From assembly GCF_002893625.1 (NCBI RefSeq), contig NZ_PKMZ01000004.1:62001-126000 (forward strand): DNA of 64,000 bases, read 5' to 3'. The translations under genes and the position numbers were made by a program. The notes under the pieces are model-generated. The model was not told the origin of the DNA. It worked only from the letters and a program-made list of their open reading frames with translations, and did no database searches. Source of the stretch: Mangrovicella endophytica (GTDB taxonomy: Bacteria > Pseudomonadota > Alphaproteobacteria > Rhizobiales > Rhizobiaceae). Positions 16,932-26,297 of this stretch are shown here, piece by piece. Every line of letters starts with the position of its first letter. The first letter of the stretch is position 1.

Positions 16932-17289
16932 GACCAACCTGCAGCAGCACGAGGCGGACCCAGGCGCAATGCCGGCCCTCCCTCATGAAATGAGGCAATT
17001 ATCCCTAAGGCTTAGTAAAGCTTCGGCTCTGATGACGCTCCGACGCCACCTTTTTCGTGGAGCGGCGCAGGCGTGCTGCACCTGGCGGCATCCGCTTCCG
17101 GGCTGAACGGCAGCAGCCGCCTGTCAGCATCGCTGGCCGATCCGGCTTCGTCTCGAGCCGGACGCCGGCGCGGACGCCGGAAGATGCCCTGCAAGGATAC
17201 GCACGGCGTGTTCCAGCAACAGAAGCATCAGCCATCATCGTCGGGCCGGCCGCTCTGCGTCGATATGTCTGAAAAAATCGGGAAAATGC
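16932..17289. other. Gene-free stretch upstream of the FtsI-type gene
   Basis: About 360 bp between the transpeptidase start and tRNA-Pro. It should hold the ftsI promoter. A palindrome CCTCAT-GAA-ATGAGG at 16981-16995 lies about 50 bp upstream of the start and could be an operator. No credible gene or clear CtrA or GANTC site is seen on either strand. Confidence 0.45.
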
Positions 17290-17366
17290 TGGTCGGAGTG
17301 GCAGGATTTGAACCTGCGACCCCCTCGTCCCGAACGAGGTGCGCTACCAGACTGCGCTACACTCCG
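17290..17366 (-). tRNA. tRNA-Pro (anticodon CGG)
   Basis: Read on the minus strand, a 7-bp acceptor stem CGGAGTG/CACTCCG encloses a normal cloverleaf: a D-arm with AGTCTGGTAGC, an anticodon stem CCTCG/CGAGG with loop TTCGGGA (anticodon CGG), and a T-arm with GGTTCAAATCC. The discriminator base A is followed by an encoded CCA (plus-strand TGG at 17290-17292). It reads CCG proline codons, which are abundant in this GC-rich DNA. Confidence 0.95.
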
Positions 17367-17552
17367 TGACCTGCGGCGCGGTGTATAACCGGGAGTCCTG
17401 CCCGTCGCAAGCGGCAAATCGGGTCGATTGCACGCTGCCATTTTCTCTGCCTGCGGGGACGCTTGTGCTCGCACGATCTGCCCCGTGATGTTTGCCGGCG
17501 CTGACTGCAGCGTCCCCTCGGCACCGGCCGCCCGCCATGCTACAGCGCCCTC

Positions 17553-17954
17553 ATGAAACAACGGCATGAACACGAGGCAATGGACGCGCTGCGACGCGAC
17601 GGCCGCCTGTTCGCTCTCGTGGCGGCCTTTCTGCTGCTGTTCCAGATGGCCCTCGGCGGGCTGACGCAGGGCGCCCTTGCTGCCGAGATGCTGGGGCAAG
17701 GCAGCGCGATCTGCCACGAGTTCGGTCCGCAACAAGTCCCGGCGAAAAGACTGGGGCTGAAGGACTGCCCCTGCCTTTCAGGCTCCGCCTGCTGCTCTGC
17801 CGCCCTCGCCGCGGCGCCCGCCGCCGACGCGAAGCCTGGCCATAGGTCCGGCAGCGCGACTCCGCCTTGTTTCGCCGCACGAGTCGATCCATCGGATCGC
17901 CGTCCGCTCGCGCTTTTCGCCCGCGCCGGCCGAAGTCCACCACGCCTCGCCTGA
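17553..17954 (+). CDS. DUF2946-like cysteine-containing exported protein
   Basis: A 133-residue protein with one N-terminal hydrophobic segment (LFALVAAFLLLFQMALGGL) that can serve as a signal or anchor. The exported part has a cysteine cluster DCPCLSGSACCSA and ends in a basic, proline-containing tail (ARAGRSPPRLA). Layout and tail resemble DUF2946 proteins, which usually sit next to copper or TonB-related genes. It precedes a PCu(A)C copper chaperone by 70 bp in the same direction, which supports a metal-handling role. The start is uncertain: ATG at 17553, or at 17580 just after GAGG. Family assignment is moderate. Confidence 0.65.
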   Translation: MKQRHEHEAMDALRRDGRLFALVAAFLLLFQMALGGLTQGALAAEMLGQGSAICHEFGPQQVPAKRLGLKDCPCLSGSACCSAALAAAPAADAKPGHRSGSATPPCFAARVDPSDRRPLALFARAGRSPPRLA

Positions 17955-18024
17955 CCCCATGCCAGCATCCTCGATCATCGGGATCGGGGACATCGATTGA
18001 CCGGTTCAGACGAGACCAACTCCC

Positions 18025-18678
18025 ATGAAGACCACGTTCCTTATCGCATTGGGCGCGCTATCGCTCGGTGTCGCACTGCCAACCGCCGCCCTTATCGGAC
18101 CGTCGCCGGCACAGGCGGGCGATCCGCAAGGGCTGGAACATTCGGCGCCGCTGCTGCGGATGAGCGCCGCAGAGGACAAGGCTGCCGCCGGACATGCTCA
18201 TGGCGCCGCTGCCGGTGCCAGCCACCAGCCGGAGCAGGTCGCGGCCGGAGCAGCCGCTGGGCAATCCGCCGATGCGATCCGGATCGAGGGCGGCTTCGTG
18301 CGTGCGATGCTGCCCGGTGCACCCGTCGGCGGCGGCTACCTCACCGTGATCAACGGCGGCACGGCAGATGACCGGCTGCTGACGATCGCATCGCCGTCTG
18401 CCGGGCAGGTGGAACTGCACGATATGGCGATGGACAACGGCGTGATGACGATGCGGCGGATCGACGAGGCCGTTGCCATTCCCGCCGGCGGCTCACTCGC
18501 CTTGTCGCCTGGCGGCAAGCACCTGATGTTCATGGCGGTCAAGCAGCCCTTCAGGGTCGGTGATAGCGTCCCGGTGACGCTGACCTTCGAGAAGGCCGGC
18601 AGCCTCTCCACCACCCTCCCCGTCCTTGCTCCCAATGCCACGGCTGCACCGGCCGACGGCGCGCACGCCAATCATTGA
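18025..18678 (+). CDS. Periplasmic copper chaperone PCu(A)C family
   Basis: A 217-residue exported protein: a signal peptide (residues 1-31, cleavage near AQA), a low-complexity linker with His (GHAHGAAAGASHQPE), then a PCu(A)C domain. The Cu(I)-binding His and Met ligands are visible in VELHDMAMDNGVMTMRR and GGKHLMFM, matching the family pattern H(M)x10MX21HXM. These chaperones deliver Cu(I) to the CuA and CuB sites of cytochrome oxidase, and the oxidase itself is encoded about 38 kb further right. Probably co-transcribed with the DUF2946-like gene. A terminator-like hairpin follows directly. Confidence 0.9.
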   Translation: MKTTFLIALGALSLGVALPTAALIGPSPAQAGDPQGLEHSAPLLRMSAAEDKAAAGHAHGAAAGASHQPEQVAAGAAAGQSADAIRIEGGFVRAMLPGAPVGGGYLTVINGGTADDRLLTIASPSAGQVELHDMAMDNGVMTMRRIDEAVAIPAGGSLALSPGGKHLMFMAVKQPFRVGDSVPVTLTFEKAGSLSTTLPVLAPNATAAPADGAHANH

Positions 18679-18689
18679 TCACGCGCAGC

Positions 18690-18720
18690 TTGGGGACGCC
18701 GGCGATAGCGGCGCCCCCAA
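18690..18720 (+). terminator. Hairpin after the copper chaperone gene
   Basis: TTGGGGACGCCG at 18690-18701 pairs with CGGCGCCCCCAA at 18709-18720, with one A-C mismatch and a 7-nt loop, starting 11 bp after the stop codon. The position fits a transcription terminator, although the following AAAG lacks a T-run on the plus strand. Confidence 0.5.
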
Positions 18721-18839
18721 AGCCGCCGCCCGTCCGAACCGGCAGGGTGATGACGATGAAGTGACGGCTACGGATGGCTGCACCCGCAGCGTTCGCCGTC
18801 AAACCGCGTTTGATGTCCTTCAACAGGGACACATGAACG

Positions 18840-19352
18840 ATGGCGGGCACGGCCAAGAAGAGCGATCCCAAGCTCTGGGACAAGGTGAAGACGAAGGTCA
18901 CCAAAGGCAGCAAGGGCGGTGATGCCGGCGAGTGGTCCGCTCGCAAGGCGCAGCTCGCCGTCCAGGAATACAAGCGCGAAGGCGGCGGCTATGTCGGCGC
19001 CAAGAGCGAGGACAATCACCTTCATCAATGGACGGAGGAGGATTGGGGTACAAAGTCCGGCGAGAAGAGCGGGGAGACCGGCGAGCGCTATCTGCCCAAG
19101 GAAGCGCGCGAGCACCTCACAAAGGAGGAATACGACCGCACCACCGCCAAGAAACGGCGGGACTCGGCAAAGGGGAAGCAGTTTTCCGACCAGCCCAAGG
19201 ACGTTGCCAAAAAGACAGCCGCCTATCGCCATGACGGCAAAGGCGAGCCGACGAAATCCGACCTCTATGCCGAAGCCAAGAAGCGCAACATCGAGGGCCG
19301 CTCCAAGATGTCGAAGGCCGAGCTGGAACGGGCGCTGGAGCGTGCATCGTGA
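18840..19352 (+). CDS. DUF5872 domain protein with C-terminal Rho_N/SAP-like motif
   Basis: A 170-residue, very lysine-rich soluble protein. The first ~120 residues show the DUF5872 pattern (DPKLWDKVKTKVTKGSKGG, WSARKAQLAVQEYKREGGGY, DNHLHQWTEEDWGTKSG, RYLPKEAREHL, TTAKKRRDS, KGKQFSDQPK). The last ~35 residues (KSDLYAEAKKRNIEGRSKMSKAELERAL) match the Rho N-terminal/SAP-like helix-extended-helix often involved in nucleic-acid binding. Function is unknown. The basic composition suggests a DNA- or RNA-associated protein. Its stop overlaps the GTG of the DUF3140 gene. Confidence 0.88.
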   Translation: MAGTAKKSDPKLWDKVKTKVTKGSKGGDAGEWSARKAQLAVQEYKREGGGYVGAKSEDNHLHQWTEEDWGTKSGEKSGETGERYLPKEAREHLTKEEYDRTTAKKRRDSAKGKQFSDQPKDVAKKTAAYRHDGKGEPTKSDLYAEAKKRNIEGRSKMSKAELERALERAS

Positions 19353-19696
19353 GCGCGGCGAAGGCGGATCATGACGAGACGGCCACCGCTTTCCGGGACG
19401 CTGTCAACATGGCGCCGGCTGAGCTGGAGCATTGGCTGGAGAGCGATGACAGCCGCGCGGTCGGCTGGCCGCCGGACCACGGCTCGTCCGAGTCGGTGGG
19501 GCACCACTCAGGCCGGCGGATCGTCGAGATCAAGCGCAAAGCCAAGGCAGACCTCACGAACGATGATTATGCCCACATGCGCAAGGTGGTCGGCTATGTG
19601 CACCGCCATCTGGCCCAGCGTCCCAATGGTGACGTAAAGGAAACGCGCTGGCGCTACTCGCTGATGAACTGGGGGCATGATCCGCTGAAGGACTAG
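19349..19696 (+). CDS. DUF3140 domain protein
   Basis: A 115-residue soluble protein of the DUF3140 family, recognisable from the helical segment AFRDAVNMAPAELEHWLESDDS, then SVGHHSGRRIVEI, YAHMRKVVGYVHRHLAQRP and the C-terminal TRWRYSLMNWGHDPLK. It starts at a GTG that overlaps the TGA of the DUF5872 gene (GTGA), so the two are translationally coupled and probably act together. The function of the family is not established. Confidence 0.88.
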   Translation: MSAAKADHDETATAFRDAVNMAPAELEHWLESDDSRAVGWPPDHGSSESVGHHSGRRIVEIKRKAKADLTNDDYAHMRKVVGYVHRHLAQRPNGDVKETRWRYSLMNWGHDPLKD

Positions 19697-19959
19697 CGCC
19701 TGCATCCTCCACCGGCGACGCGGCGTATAGCGGATCATGAGACGGGCGGCTCCGCAGTTGCTCTGCGGTCGACTGGCCGTTCCTCGCCATGCGCATCCCA
19801 GGCGAGGCGAAATCCGCTGATCGCGCGGCAGTCCATGCGGACTATGGCCCAGCTGCCCATTTTTTTCGTTGCTCGCGACACCTTGGCTGGTATCTATCGC
19901 TCAACGAAGCAGGCCTCGGCTGCGAATGCGCCGGGTGAAAGCAGCCAGAGGAACCCAGA

Positions 19960-22218
19960 TTGGCGCTTGATGCGGCGCAGGATCGGAGACGAGGCGGCTT
20001 GATCGGCAGGATCGCTCCGCGGCTCGCCAATCCAATTGCTGTCGTCGTGAGCATCGGGGCCTTCGTTGTCGTTGCCATCGTTGCGGCCGCCATCGCGGTC
20101 GCCGTCAATCGCTACACGATCGAACTCGCTAACGCGGCTCGCGAGATCCGCACGCTCGACCTCTTGCTCGCGCAGGAGACGGCGCGCTCGCTTCAGAGCG
20201 TTGAACTTGTCCTCGACAATGTGGTCGACCAGATCAAGAACGACGGCATCAGCACGCCGGAGGCCTTTGTCGAGCGTCAGGGCACGCTGGCGATGAACAC
20301 GTTTCTGCGCTCGCGCCTCGCTGGCGTGCCGCAGCTTGACGCCATCACCATGATCAGCGCCAGCGGCAAGCTGATCAACTTCTCCCGATCCTGGCCGGTG
20401 CCCGACGTCGATCTGACCGACCGCGACTACTATCGCTATCTACGCGACCACGCGACGGACAAGCCGTTCCTCAGCGAACCTGTCGTCAATCGCGGCTCGG
20501 GCACCTGGACCATCTACCTCGTGCGCCGCGTCAGCGCTCCCGACGGGAGGTTCGTCGGCCTCGTTCTCGGCGCCATCGCGCTCGAGCATTATCAGAGCTT
20601 CTATGCCTCGCTCGAGCTCCAGCCGGGCAATGTCATCTCCCTCTGGCGCGATGACGGCACGCTGCTGGCCCGCCACCCGGAAGCCTTCGTCGGTCAGCGG
20701 GTGCAGATCAGCCAGGTCCTGCCGCCGCAGGACTCAGCCGGATTGCACGATCTCAACGGCGTGTTCGAAAGCGACTTCTCCGTCGCCGGCATCACGACGA
20801 GGCGCCTGATCTCCTCCCATGCTGTCGCCGGGTTTCCGGTCTTCGTCAATGTCGCACGCAGCAAGGAGCTGATCCTCGCCGGCTGGCGCCGCGAGGTCAT
20901 CTATGTCGGCGGCGCGATCGCCTTTGCCATTCTCTGCGTCCTTCTCCTGATCGTCGCACTGGTGCGCCAGTTCCATGCCTATGAGGCGATGAAGTCCGCT
21001 TCGCTGGAGCGCGAGCAGGCCGTGCAGGCGCGCGAAGCCGCCGAAGAGGCCCTCCGCCAGGCGCAGAAGATGGAGGCGGTGGGGCAGCTCACCGGCGGCA
21101 TCGCGCACGACTTCAACAACCTGCTGCAGGGTATCACCGGCGCCCTCAGCATCCTGAAGCGTCGACTCACCGAAGGCCGGACCGACAATCTCGACCGCTT
21201 CATCGATGGCGCGCTGCGCTCCGCCGACCGCGCGGCGGCGCTGACGCACCGGTTGCTGGCGTTTTCCCGGCGGCAGCCGCTCAGCCCGCGACCCGTGGCG
21301 GTCAACGATCTCCTCGGCTCGATGCAGGACCTCCTGCGGGGCACGCTCGGACCGTCCATCAGCATCCGCCTGGCACCGGCCGCGGATCTCTGGGGAACGG
21401 TCTGCGATGCCAACCAGCTGGAAAACGCCATACTCAATCTCGCGGTGAACGCCAGGGACGCCATGCCGGAGGGCGGGTCGCTGACGATCAGCACCGCCAA
21501 CGTCGTGCTGGCGCCGGGCGCAGCGGGCATGCCCGCCGGCCTGCCGCCCGGCGACTATGTGCAGATCTCCGTCGCCGACACCGGCAGCGGCATGCCCCCC
21601 GAGGTGATCGCACGGGCCTTCGAGCCCTTCTTCACCACCAAGGAACTCGGCAAGGGAACCGGCCTCGGGCTCTCGATGGTCTATGGTTTCGTCAGGCAAT
21701 CCGATGGCTTCGTCGATATCGCCTCGAAGCAAGGTGTCGGCACGACCCTTCACCTCTACCTGCCGCGCCGAACAGCGGTGGCATCATCGGTGGTGGCGCA
21801 GGACCATCCGGCCTGGGGCGGACGCGCGGAGAGCCGCCTCATCGCCGTCGTCGATGACGAGTCGGCCGTACGCGACCAGGTGGTGCAGATCCTCGGCGAT
21901 CTCGGCCACCGGACGCTCGAAGCGGCCGACGGTACGGCGGCGCTCGCTCTTCTGCGGCGGACGCCGAGCGTCGATCTGCTGATCACCGACATCGGCATGC
22001 CCGGCCTCAACGGGCGACAGCTCGTCGACACGATACGGATCGAGCGTCCCGGCCTGAAGGTCATCTTCATGACCGGTTATGCCGAGCAGGCGACGCTGAT
22101 GCCGGATGCCTCCGGCGGACCGGTGGAGCTGCTGACGAAGCCGTTCCCGCTGGATGAGCTGACCCGGCGTGTCGGCAAGGTGCTCGACGGCGGTCCTGGG
22201 CCAGCTGCGGCGGCCTGA
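19960..22218 (+). CDS. Hybrid sensor histidine kinase with dCACHE sensor and C-terminal receiver
   Basis: A 752-residue membrane kinase. Transmembrane segments near residues 25-50 and 308-332 bracket a periplasmic double-CACHE domain ([44 protein letters not shown]). The cytoplasmic part has a short coiled coil, a dimerisation helix with the phosphoacceptor His383 in [13 protein letters not shown], an HATPase domain ([28 protein letters not shown]) and a receiver with Asp677 in [10 protein letters not shown]. The only in-frame start with a ribosome site is TTG at 19960 behind AGAGG. The HDFNNLL kinase type often phosphorylates its own receiver, and no partner gene is adjacent. Confidence 0.92.
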   Translation: MALDAAQDRRRGGLIGRIAPRLANPIAVVVSIGAFVVVAIVAAAIAVAVNRYTIELANAAREIRTLDLLLAQETARSLQSVELVLDNVVDQIKNDGISTPEAFVERQGTLAMNTFLRSRLAGVPQLDAITMISASGKLINFSRSWPVPDVDLTDRDYYRYLRDHATDKPFLSEPVVNRGSGTWTIYLVRRVSAPDGRFVGLVLGAIALEHYQSFYASLELQPGNVISLWRDDGTLLARHPEAFVGQRVQISQVLPPQDSAGLHDLNGVFESDFSVAGITTRRLISSHAVAGFPVFVNVARSKELILAGWRREVIYVGGAIAFAILCVLLLIVALVRQFHAYEAMKSASLEREQAVQAREAAEEALRQAQKMEAVGQLTGGIAHDFNNLLQGITGALSILKRRLTEGRTDNLDRFIDGALRSADRAAALTHRLLAFSRRQPLSPRPVAVNDLLGSMQDLLRGTLGPSISIRLAPAADLWGTVCDANQLENAILNLAVNARDAMPEGGSLTISTANVVLAPGAAGMPAGLPPGDYVQISVADTGSGMPPEVIARAFEPFFTTKELGKGTGLGLSMVYGFVRQSDGFVDIASKQGVGTTLHLYLPRRTAVASSVVAQDHPAWGGRAESRLIAVVDDESAVRDQVVQILGDLGHRTLEAADGTAALALLRRTPSVDLLITDIGMPGLNGRQLVDTIRIERPGLKVIFMTGYAEQATLMPDASGGPVELLTKPFPLDELTRRVGKVLDGGPGPAAAA

Positions 22219-22364
22219 CCCTACCGCAGCCGCAGCCCGAGGTGCGCCGGGCCTGACGCCCGCATCCCGTCGGACCGCTGCAGCATTCTGTCCACATTGA
22301 CGGGCTCCGAAGGCCGGGAGCATAACGGCCACGAAGTCGAAGACGATGGGTGGAGACGAGGCGG

Positions 22365-23390
22365 ATGGAGGCGGGGACGAACCTCAAGGCTCTGCCGGCC
22401 TCCGGAGCTTTGCCGGCCGGCGCCGCGCACGGCCGGAACACCGTGCCGCGCAACGAAGGCCTGGCGCTGGATCTCGGCCTCCTCGCCGATGTGAGGGTCA
22501 ACCTCTCCGCGACCGAAAGGCGCGTCGCCTCGATCACCGGCCGCCGCGCGGTCAAGAAGGACGCGCAGGCCGCCTGGCTCTTGAAGGCCGTCACCTGCAT
22601 CGATCTCACCACGCTGAACGGCGACGATACGCCGGAGCGGGTCAAGCGCCTCTGCGCCAAAGCCAAGGCGCCTGTGCGGGCCGACATCCTCGATGCTCTC
22701 GGCATGAGCGCGACGCGCATCACCACCGGCGCGATCTGCGTCTACCATCGCTATGTCGCGACCGCCGTCGAGGCTCTCGCCGGCAGCGGCATACCGGTCG
22801 CGGCGGTCTCGACCGGTTTTCCCGCCGGTCTTGTCCCACACGACGTGAAGCTTCGGGAGATCGAGGCGTCGGTCGCTGACGGGGCTGCCGAAATCGACAT
22901 CGTCATCACCCGCGAGCACGTCCTTACCGGCAACTGGCAGGCGCTCTATGACGAGATGCGCGACTTCCGCGCTGCCTGCGGGGATGCGCATGTGAAGGCG
23001 ATCCTCGCCACGGGCGATCTGAAGACGCTGCGCAATGTCGCGCGGGCGTCGCTGGTCTGCATGATGGCGGGCGCCGACTTCATCAAGACCTCGACCGGCA
23101 AGGAGGGCGTCAACGCAACCCTCGCCGTGACGCTGGCGATGATCCGCACCATCCGCGCCTATGAAGAGCTGACGGGCATCAGAGTCGGCTACAAGCCGGC
23201 CGGCGGCATCTCGGCGGCCAAGGACGTTCTCGCCTACCAGTTCCTGATGAAGGAGGAGCTCGGCCGACCCTGGCTGGAGCCGGAGCTCTTCCGCATCGGC
23301 GCCTCGAGCCTGCTGGCCGACATCGAGCGGCAGCTGGAGCATCACGTCACCGGCCGCTATTCGGCCTTCAACCGCCACCCTGTCGGCTGA
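22365..23390 (+). CDS. deoC: Deoxyribose-phosphate aldolase
   Basis: Cleaves 2-deoxyribose 5-phosphate to acetaldehyde and glyceraldehyde 3-phosphate through a Schiff base. The 341-residue length fits the long DeoC class. Motifs seen: LLKAVTCIDLTTLNGDDTPE, the Schiff-base lysine in GADFIKTSTGKEG, and the second catalytic lysine in VGYKPAGGIS. An N-terminal extension of ~50 residues precedes the barrel. The start is ATG 22365; a GTG at 22350 in the same frame is possible. It is the first gene of a four-gene run with ALDH, RbsD/FucU and ribokinase-like genes, with 10 bp to the next start. Confidence 0.94.
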   Translation: MEAGTNLKALPASGALPAGAAHGRNTVPRNEGLALDLGLLADVRVNLSATERRVASITGRRAVKKDAQAAWLLKAVTCIDLTTLNGDDTPERVKRLCAKAKAPVRADILDALGMSATRITTGAICVYHRYVATAVEALAGSGIPVAAVSTGFPAGLVPHDVKLREIEASVADGAAEIDIVITREHVLTGNWQALYDEMRDFRAACGDAHVKAILATGDLKTLRNVARASLVCMMAGADFIKTSTGKEGVNATLAVTLAMIRTIRAYEELTGIRVGYKPAGGISAAKDVLAYQFLMKEELGRPWLEPELFRIGASSLLADIERQLEHHVTGRYSAFNRHPVG

Positions 23391-23400
23391 GAGGATCGCG

Positions 23401-25797
23401 ATGAGCGTCGCAGAGTTCTTCGACAGCATGGACTATGGCAGCGCGCCGGAAGCGGACGACGCCGTGCGCGCCTGGCTGCAGCGACACGGATCCCGCTTCG
23501 GCCACTTCATCGGTGGACGCTTCGTGGAGCCGGCGGGCGGGCGCCGCTTCGATACGCTGGAGCCTGCGACCGGTCGGATGCTCGCGTCCGTCGCCGAGGG
23601 CGACACGGCCGACATCGACGCCACCGTCGCCGCGGCCCGCGCGGCGCAGGAACCGTGGAGCTGGCTCGGCGGCCATGGCCGCGCCCGCCATCTTTATGCG
23701 CTGGCGCGCGCCGTGCAGCGGCACGGCCGCATCCTCGCGGTCTTGGAGTCGCTCGACAACGGCAAGCCGATCCGCGAGTCGCGCGATCTCGACGTGCCGC
23801 TCGCCGCCCGCCACTTCTATCACCACGCCGGATGGGCACAGCTGCAGGAGACGAGCTTCCCCGATCACGTGCCGCTCGGCGTCGTCGGGCAGATCATCCC
23901 GTGGAATTTCCCGCTGCTGATGCTGGCCTGGAAGGTTGCGCCGGCGCTAGCCCTCGGCAACACGGTGGTGCTGAAGCCGGCGGAATACACGCCCCTGACG
24001 GCCCTGCTCTTTGCCGAGATCGCCCGCGATGCCGGCCTGCCTGACGGCGTCCTCAACATCGTCACCGGCGGCGGCGAAACCGGCGCGGCGCTGGTGCGCC
24101 ATCCAGATATCGACAAGATCGCCTTCACCGGTTCGACGGAGGTCGGGCGGCAGATCCGCCAGGCGACGGCCGGTTCGGGCAAATCACTGACGCTGGAGCT
24201 CGGCGGCAAGTCGCCTTTCATCGTCTTCGACGATGCCGATCTCGATGGCGCGGTGGAGGGCGTCGTCGACTCGATCTGGTTCAACCAGGGTCAGGTCTGC
24301 TGCGCGGGATCGCGGCTCCTCGTCCAGGAGAGCATCGCCGAGCCCTTCATCGCCCGGCTGAAGCGGCGGATGGAGACGCTGCGCATCGGCTCGCCGCTCG
24401 ACAAGACGATCGACATGGGCGCCATCGTCGATCCCATCCAGCTCCACCGCATCCGCGAGCTGGTCGAGACCGGCGTTGCCGAGGGTGCCACGCTGGTGCA
24501 ACCGCAGACGGCCTTGCCGCAGGGCGGCTCGTTCTTCCCGCCGACGCTTTTGACCGGCGTCCACCCGGCCGCGACGGTGGCGCAGGAGGAGATCTTCGGG
24601 CCGGTGATGGTGGCGATGACCTTCCGCACGCCCGAAGAAGCGGTGCAGCTCGCCAACAACACCCGCTACGGTCTTGCCGCCAGCATCTGGAGCGAGACGA
24701 TCGGTCTTGCTCTCGACATCGCGCCAAAGCTCAAAGCCGGCGTCGTCTGGATCAACGCCACCAACCTTTTCGACGCCGCGGTTGGCTTCGGCGGCACGCG
24801 CGAATCCGGCTTCGGCCGTGAGGGCGGGCGCGAGGGCGCACTCGACTATCTGAAACCCCGCGCCTGGGCGGAGCGCCGGCCGCTGGCCGCGCCGCCACCG
24901 CTGCCGGAGACGGCGATCCAGGCCGCCTCGAGCGGCAGCTTCACCATCCCGCCGATCGACCGCACGGCCAAACTCTTCGTCGGCGGCCGCCAAGTCCGGC
25001 CCGACGGCAACGGCTCGCTGCCCGTGCTGTCGCCTCAAGGCGTCCGCCTCGGCGAAGTCGGTGAGGGCAGCCGCAAGGATATCCGCAACGCCGTCGCCGC
25101 CGCGCGCGGGGCCGAAGGGTGGTCGCGCGCCACGGCACACGGCCGCGCGCAGATCCTCTATTATCTCGCCGAGAACCTCTCCGCCCGCGCCGCGGAGTTC
25201 TCGGCGCGCATCGCGGCGATGACCGGCGCCTCCGTCGATGATGCCGAGACGGAAGTCGAGGCCTCGATCCGCCGGCTCTTTGCCTATGGCGCCTGGGCGG
25301 ACAAGTTCGACGGCGCAGTCCGCAACCCGCCGATCCGAGGCGTCGCGCTGGCGGTGAACGAGCCGATCGGCGTGGTCGGCGTCGTCTGTCCGCCGGAAGC
25401 GCCGCTGCTGGCGCTGGTCAGCCTCGTCGCGCCGCTCGTTGCAATGGGCAATCGCGTCGTCGTCCTGCCGTCGGAGCGGCACCCCTTGAGCGCCACCGAC
25501 CTCTACCAGGTTATCGAGACGTCAGATGTGCCGGCGGGCGTCATCAACATCGTCACCGGGCCGCAGCGCCCCCTCGCCCGCACGCTCGCCGAACACGACG
25601 ATGTCGACGCGCTCTGGGTCTTCGGCGACCCGGCGCTTGCCGCGGACGCGGAACGGCTGTCGGCCGGCAATCTGAAGCGTGTGCTGACCGACGACGGCCT
25701 TGCCACCGACTGGCAGGATCCGGCAGCGGCGGAAGGCGCGGTGCTGCTGCGCCATGCCGTGCAGGTGAAGAGCATCTGGATACCCTACGGGGAATAA
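23401..25797 (+). CDS. Two-domain aldehyde dehydrogenase, ALDH16 type
   Basis: A 798-residue NAD(P)-dependent aldehyde dehydrogenase. Residues 1 to ~490 are a full ALDH domain with the general base Glu266 (LELGGKSPF), the catalytic Cys300 (NQGQVCCAG) and the EEIFGPV segment. Residues ~510-798 repeat the fold from its N-terminus but stop before the catalytic loop, so this half has no nucleophile. A catalytic domain followed by a truncated pseudo-domain is the arrangement of the ALDH16 family, in which the second domain helps oligomerisation. Coming directly after deoC, its likely substrate is the acetaldehyde made by the aldolase, giving acetate. Confidence 0.92.
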   Translation: MSVAEFFDSMDYGSAPEADDAVRAWLQRHGSRFGHFIGGRFVEPAGGRRFDTLEPATGRMLASVAEGDTADIDATVAAARAAQEPWSWLGGHGRARHLYALARAVQRHGRILAVLESLDNGKPIRESRDLDVPLAARHFYHHAGWAQLQETSFPDHVPLGVVGQIIPWNFPLLMLAWKVAPALALGNTVVLKPAEYTPLTALLFAEIARDAGLPDGVLNIVTGGGETGAALVRHPDIDKIAFTGSTEVGRQIRQATAGSGKSLTLELGGKSPFIVFDDADLDGAVEGVVDSIWFNQGQVCCAGSRLLVQESIAEPFIARLKRRMETLRIGSPLDKTIDMGAIVDPIQLHRIRELVETGVAEGATLVQPQTALPQGGSFFPPTLLTGVHPAATVAQEEIFGPVMVAMTFRTPEEAVQLANNTRYGLAASIWSETIGLALDIAPKLKAGVVWINATNLFDAAVGFGGTRESGFGREGGREGALDYLKPRAWAERRPLAAPPPLPETAIQAASSGSFTIPPIDRTAKLFVGGRQVRPDGNGSLPVLSPQGVRLGEVGEGSRKDIRNAVAAARGAEGWSRATAHGRAQILYYLAENLSARAAEFSARIAAMTGASVDDAETEVEASIRRLFAYGAWADKFDGAVRNPPIRGVALAVNEPIGVVGVVCPPEAPLLALVSLVAPLVAMGNRVVVLPSERHPLSATDLYQVIETSDVPAGVINIVTGPQRPLARTLAEHDDVDALWVFGDPALAADAERLSAGNLKRVLTDDGLATDWQDPAAAEGAVLLRHAVQVKSIWIPYGE

Positions 25798-25839
25798 GGG
25801 AACAGGCGGCGAGACAATAGCCGCCGGGAGGACACGACC

Positions 25840-26295
25840 GTGCTGAAGACCATCGACCCGCTGTTAAATGCGGACCTTCTCCATGCGCTTGCGGCCATGG
25901 GGCATGGCGACCGCCTGGTGATCGCCGACAGCAACTTTCCCGCCGATTCGCTGGCGCGGCAGACCGCGCTCGGCAAGCTCTTGCGCATCGACGGCGTGTC
26001 GGCGCCGCGGGCAGCGCGCGCCATCCTCTCGCTGATGCCGCTCGACAGCTTCATCGATGATGCCGCCATGCGCATGGAGGTGGTCGGCGCGCCGGACGAG
26101 TGGCCGGAGGTGCAGGTGGAGATGCAGGCCGAGATCGACCGTGCCGAGGGGCGTTCCTGGCCGCTGGTCGGTGTCGAGCGCTTCGACTTCTATGAGGAGG
26201 CCTCACAGGCCTATTGCGTGGTGCAGACCGGCGAGCGCCGCTTCTATGGCTGCTTCATCCTGACCAAGGGCGTCATCCCGCCGGAGGCGCTGTGA
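25840..26295 (+). CDS. RbsD/FucU sugar mutarotase family protein
   Basis: A 151-residue protein with the RbsD/FucU fold: an N-terminal catalytic-type segment LLNADLLHALAAMGHGDRLVIADSNFP with the conserved His and Asp, and a C-terminal RRFYGCFILTKGVI strand. These enzymes interconvert pyranose, furanose or anomeric forms so that a kinase can act on the sugar. It starts at GTG 25840 behind a strong GGGAGGA site (25826-25832) and its stop abuts the ribokinase-like gene, so sugar presentation to that kinase is the likely role. FucU versus RbsD specificity is not decidable here. Confidence 0.88.
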   Translation: MLKTIDPLLNADLLHALAAMGHGDRLVIADSNFPADSLARQTALGKLLRIDGVSAPRAARAILSLMPLDSFIDDAAMRMEVVGAPDEWPEVQVEMQAEIDRAEGRSWPLVGVERFDFYEEASQAYCVVQTGERRFYGCFILTKGVIPPEAL

Positions 26296-26297
26296 GC

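Noticed and set aside
15432-16988. A 518-codon plus-strand open frame opposite the FtsI-type gene
   Set aside because: Antisense to a complete transpeptidase, with no recognisable motif and a shadow-like Arg/Asp/His composition.
17290-19700. A genomic island integrated at tRNA-Pro
   Set aside because: No integrase, no repeat of the tRNA 3' end and no compositional shift in the copper and DUF genes that follow.
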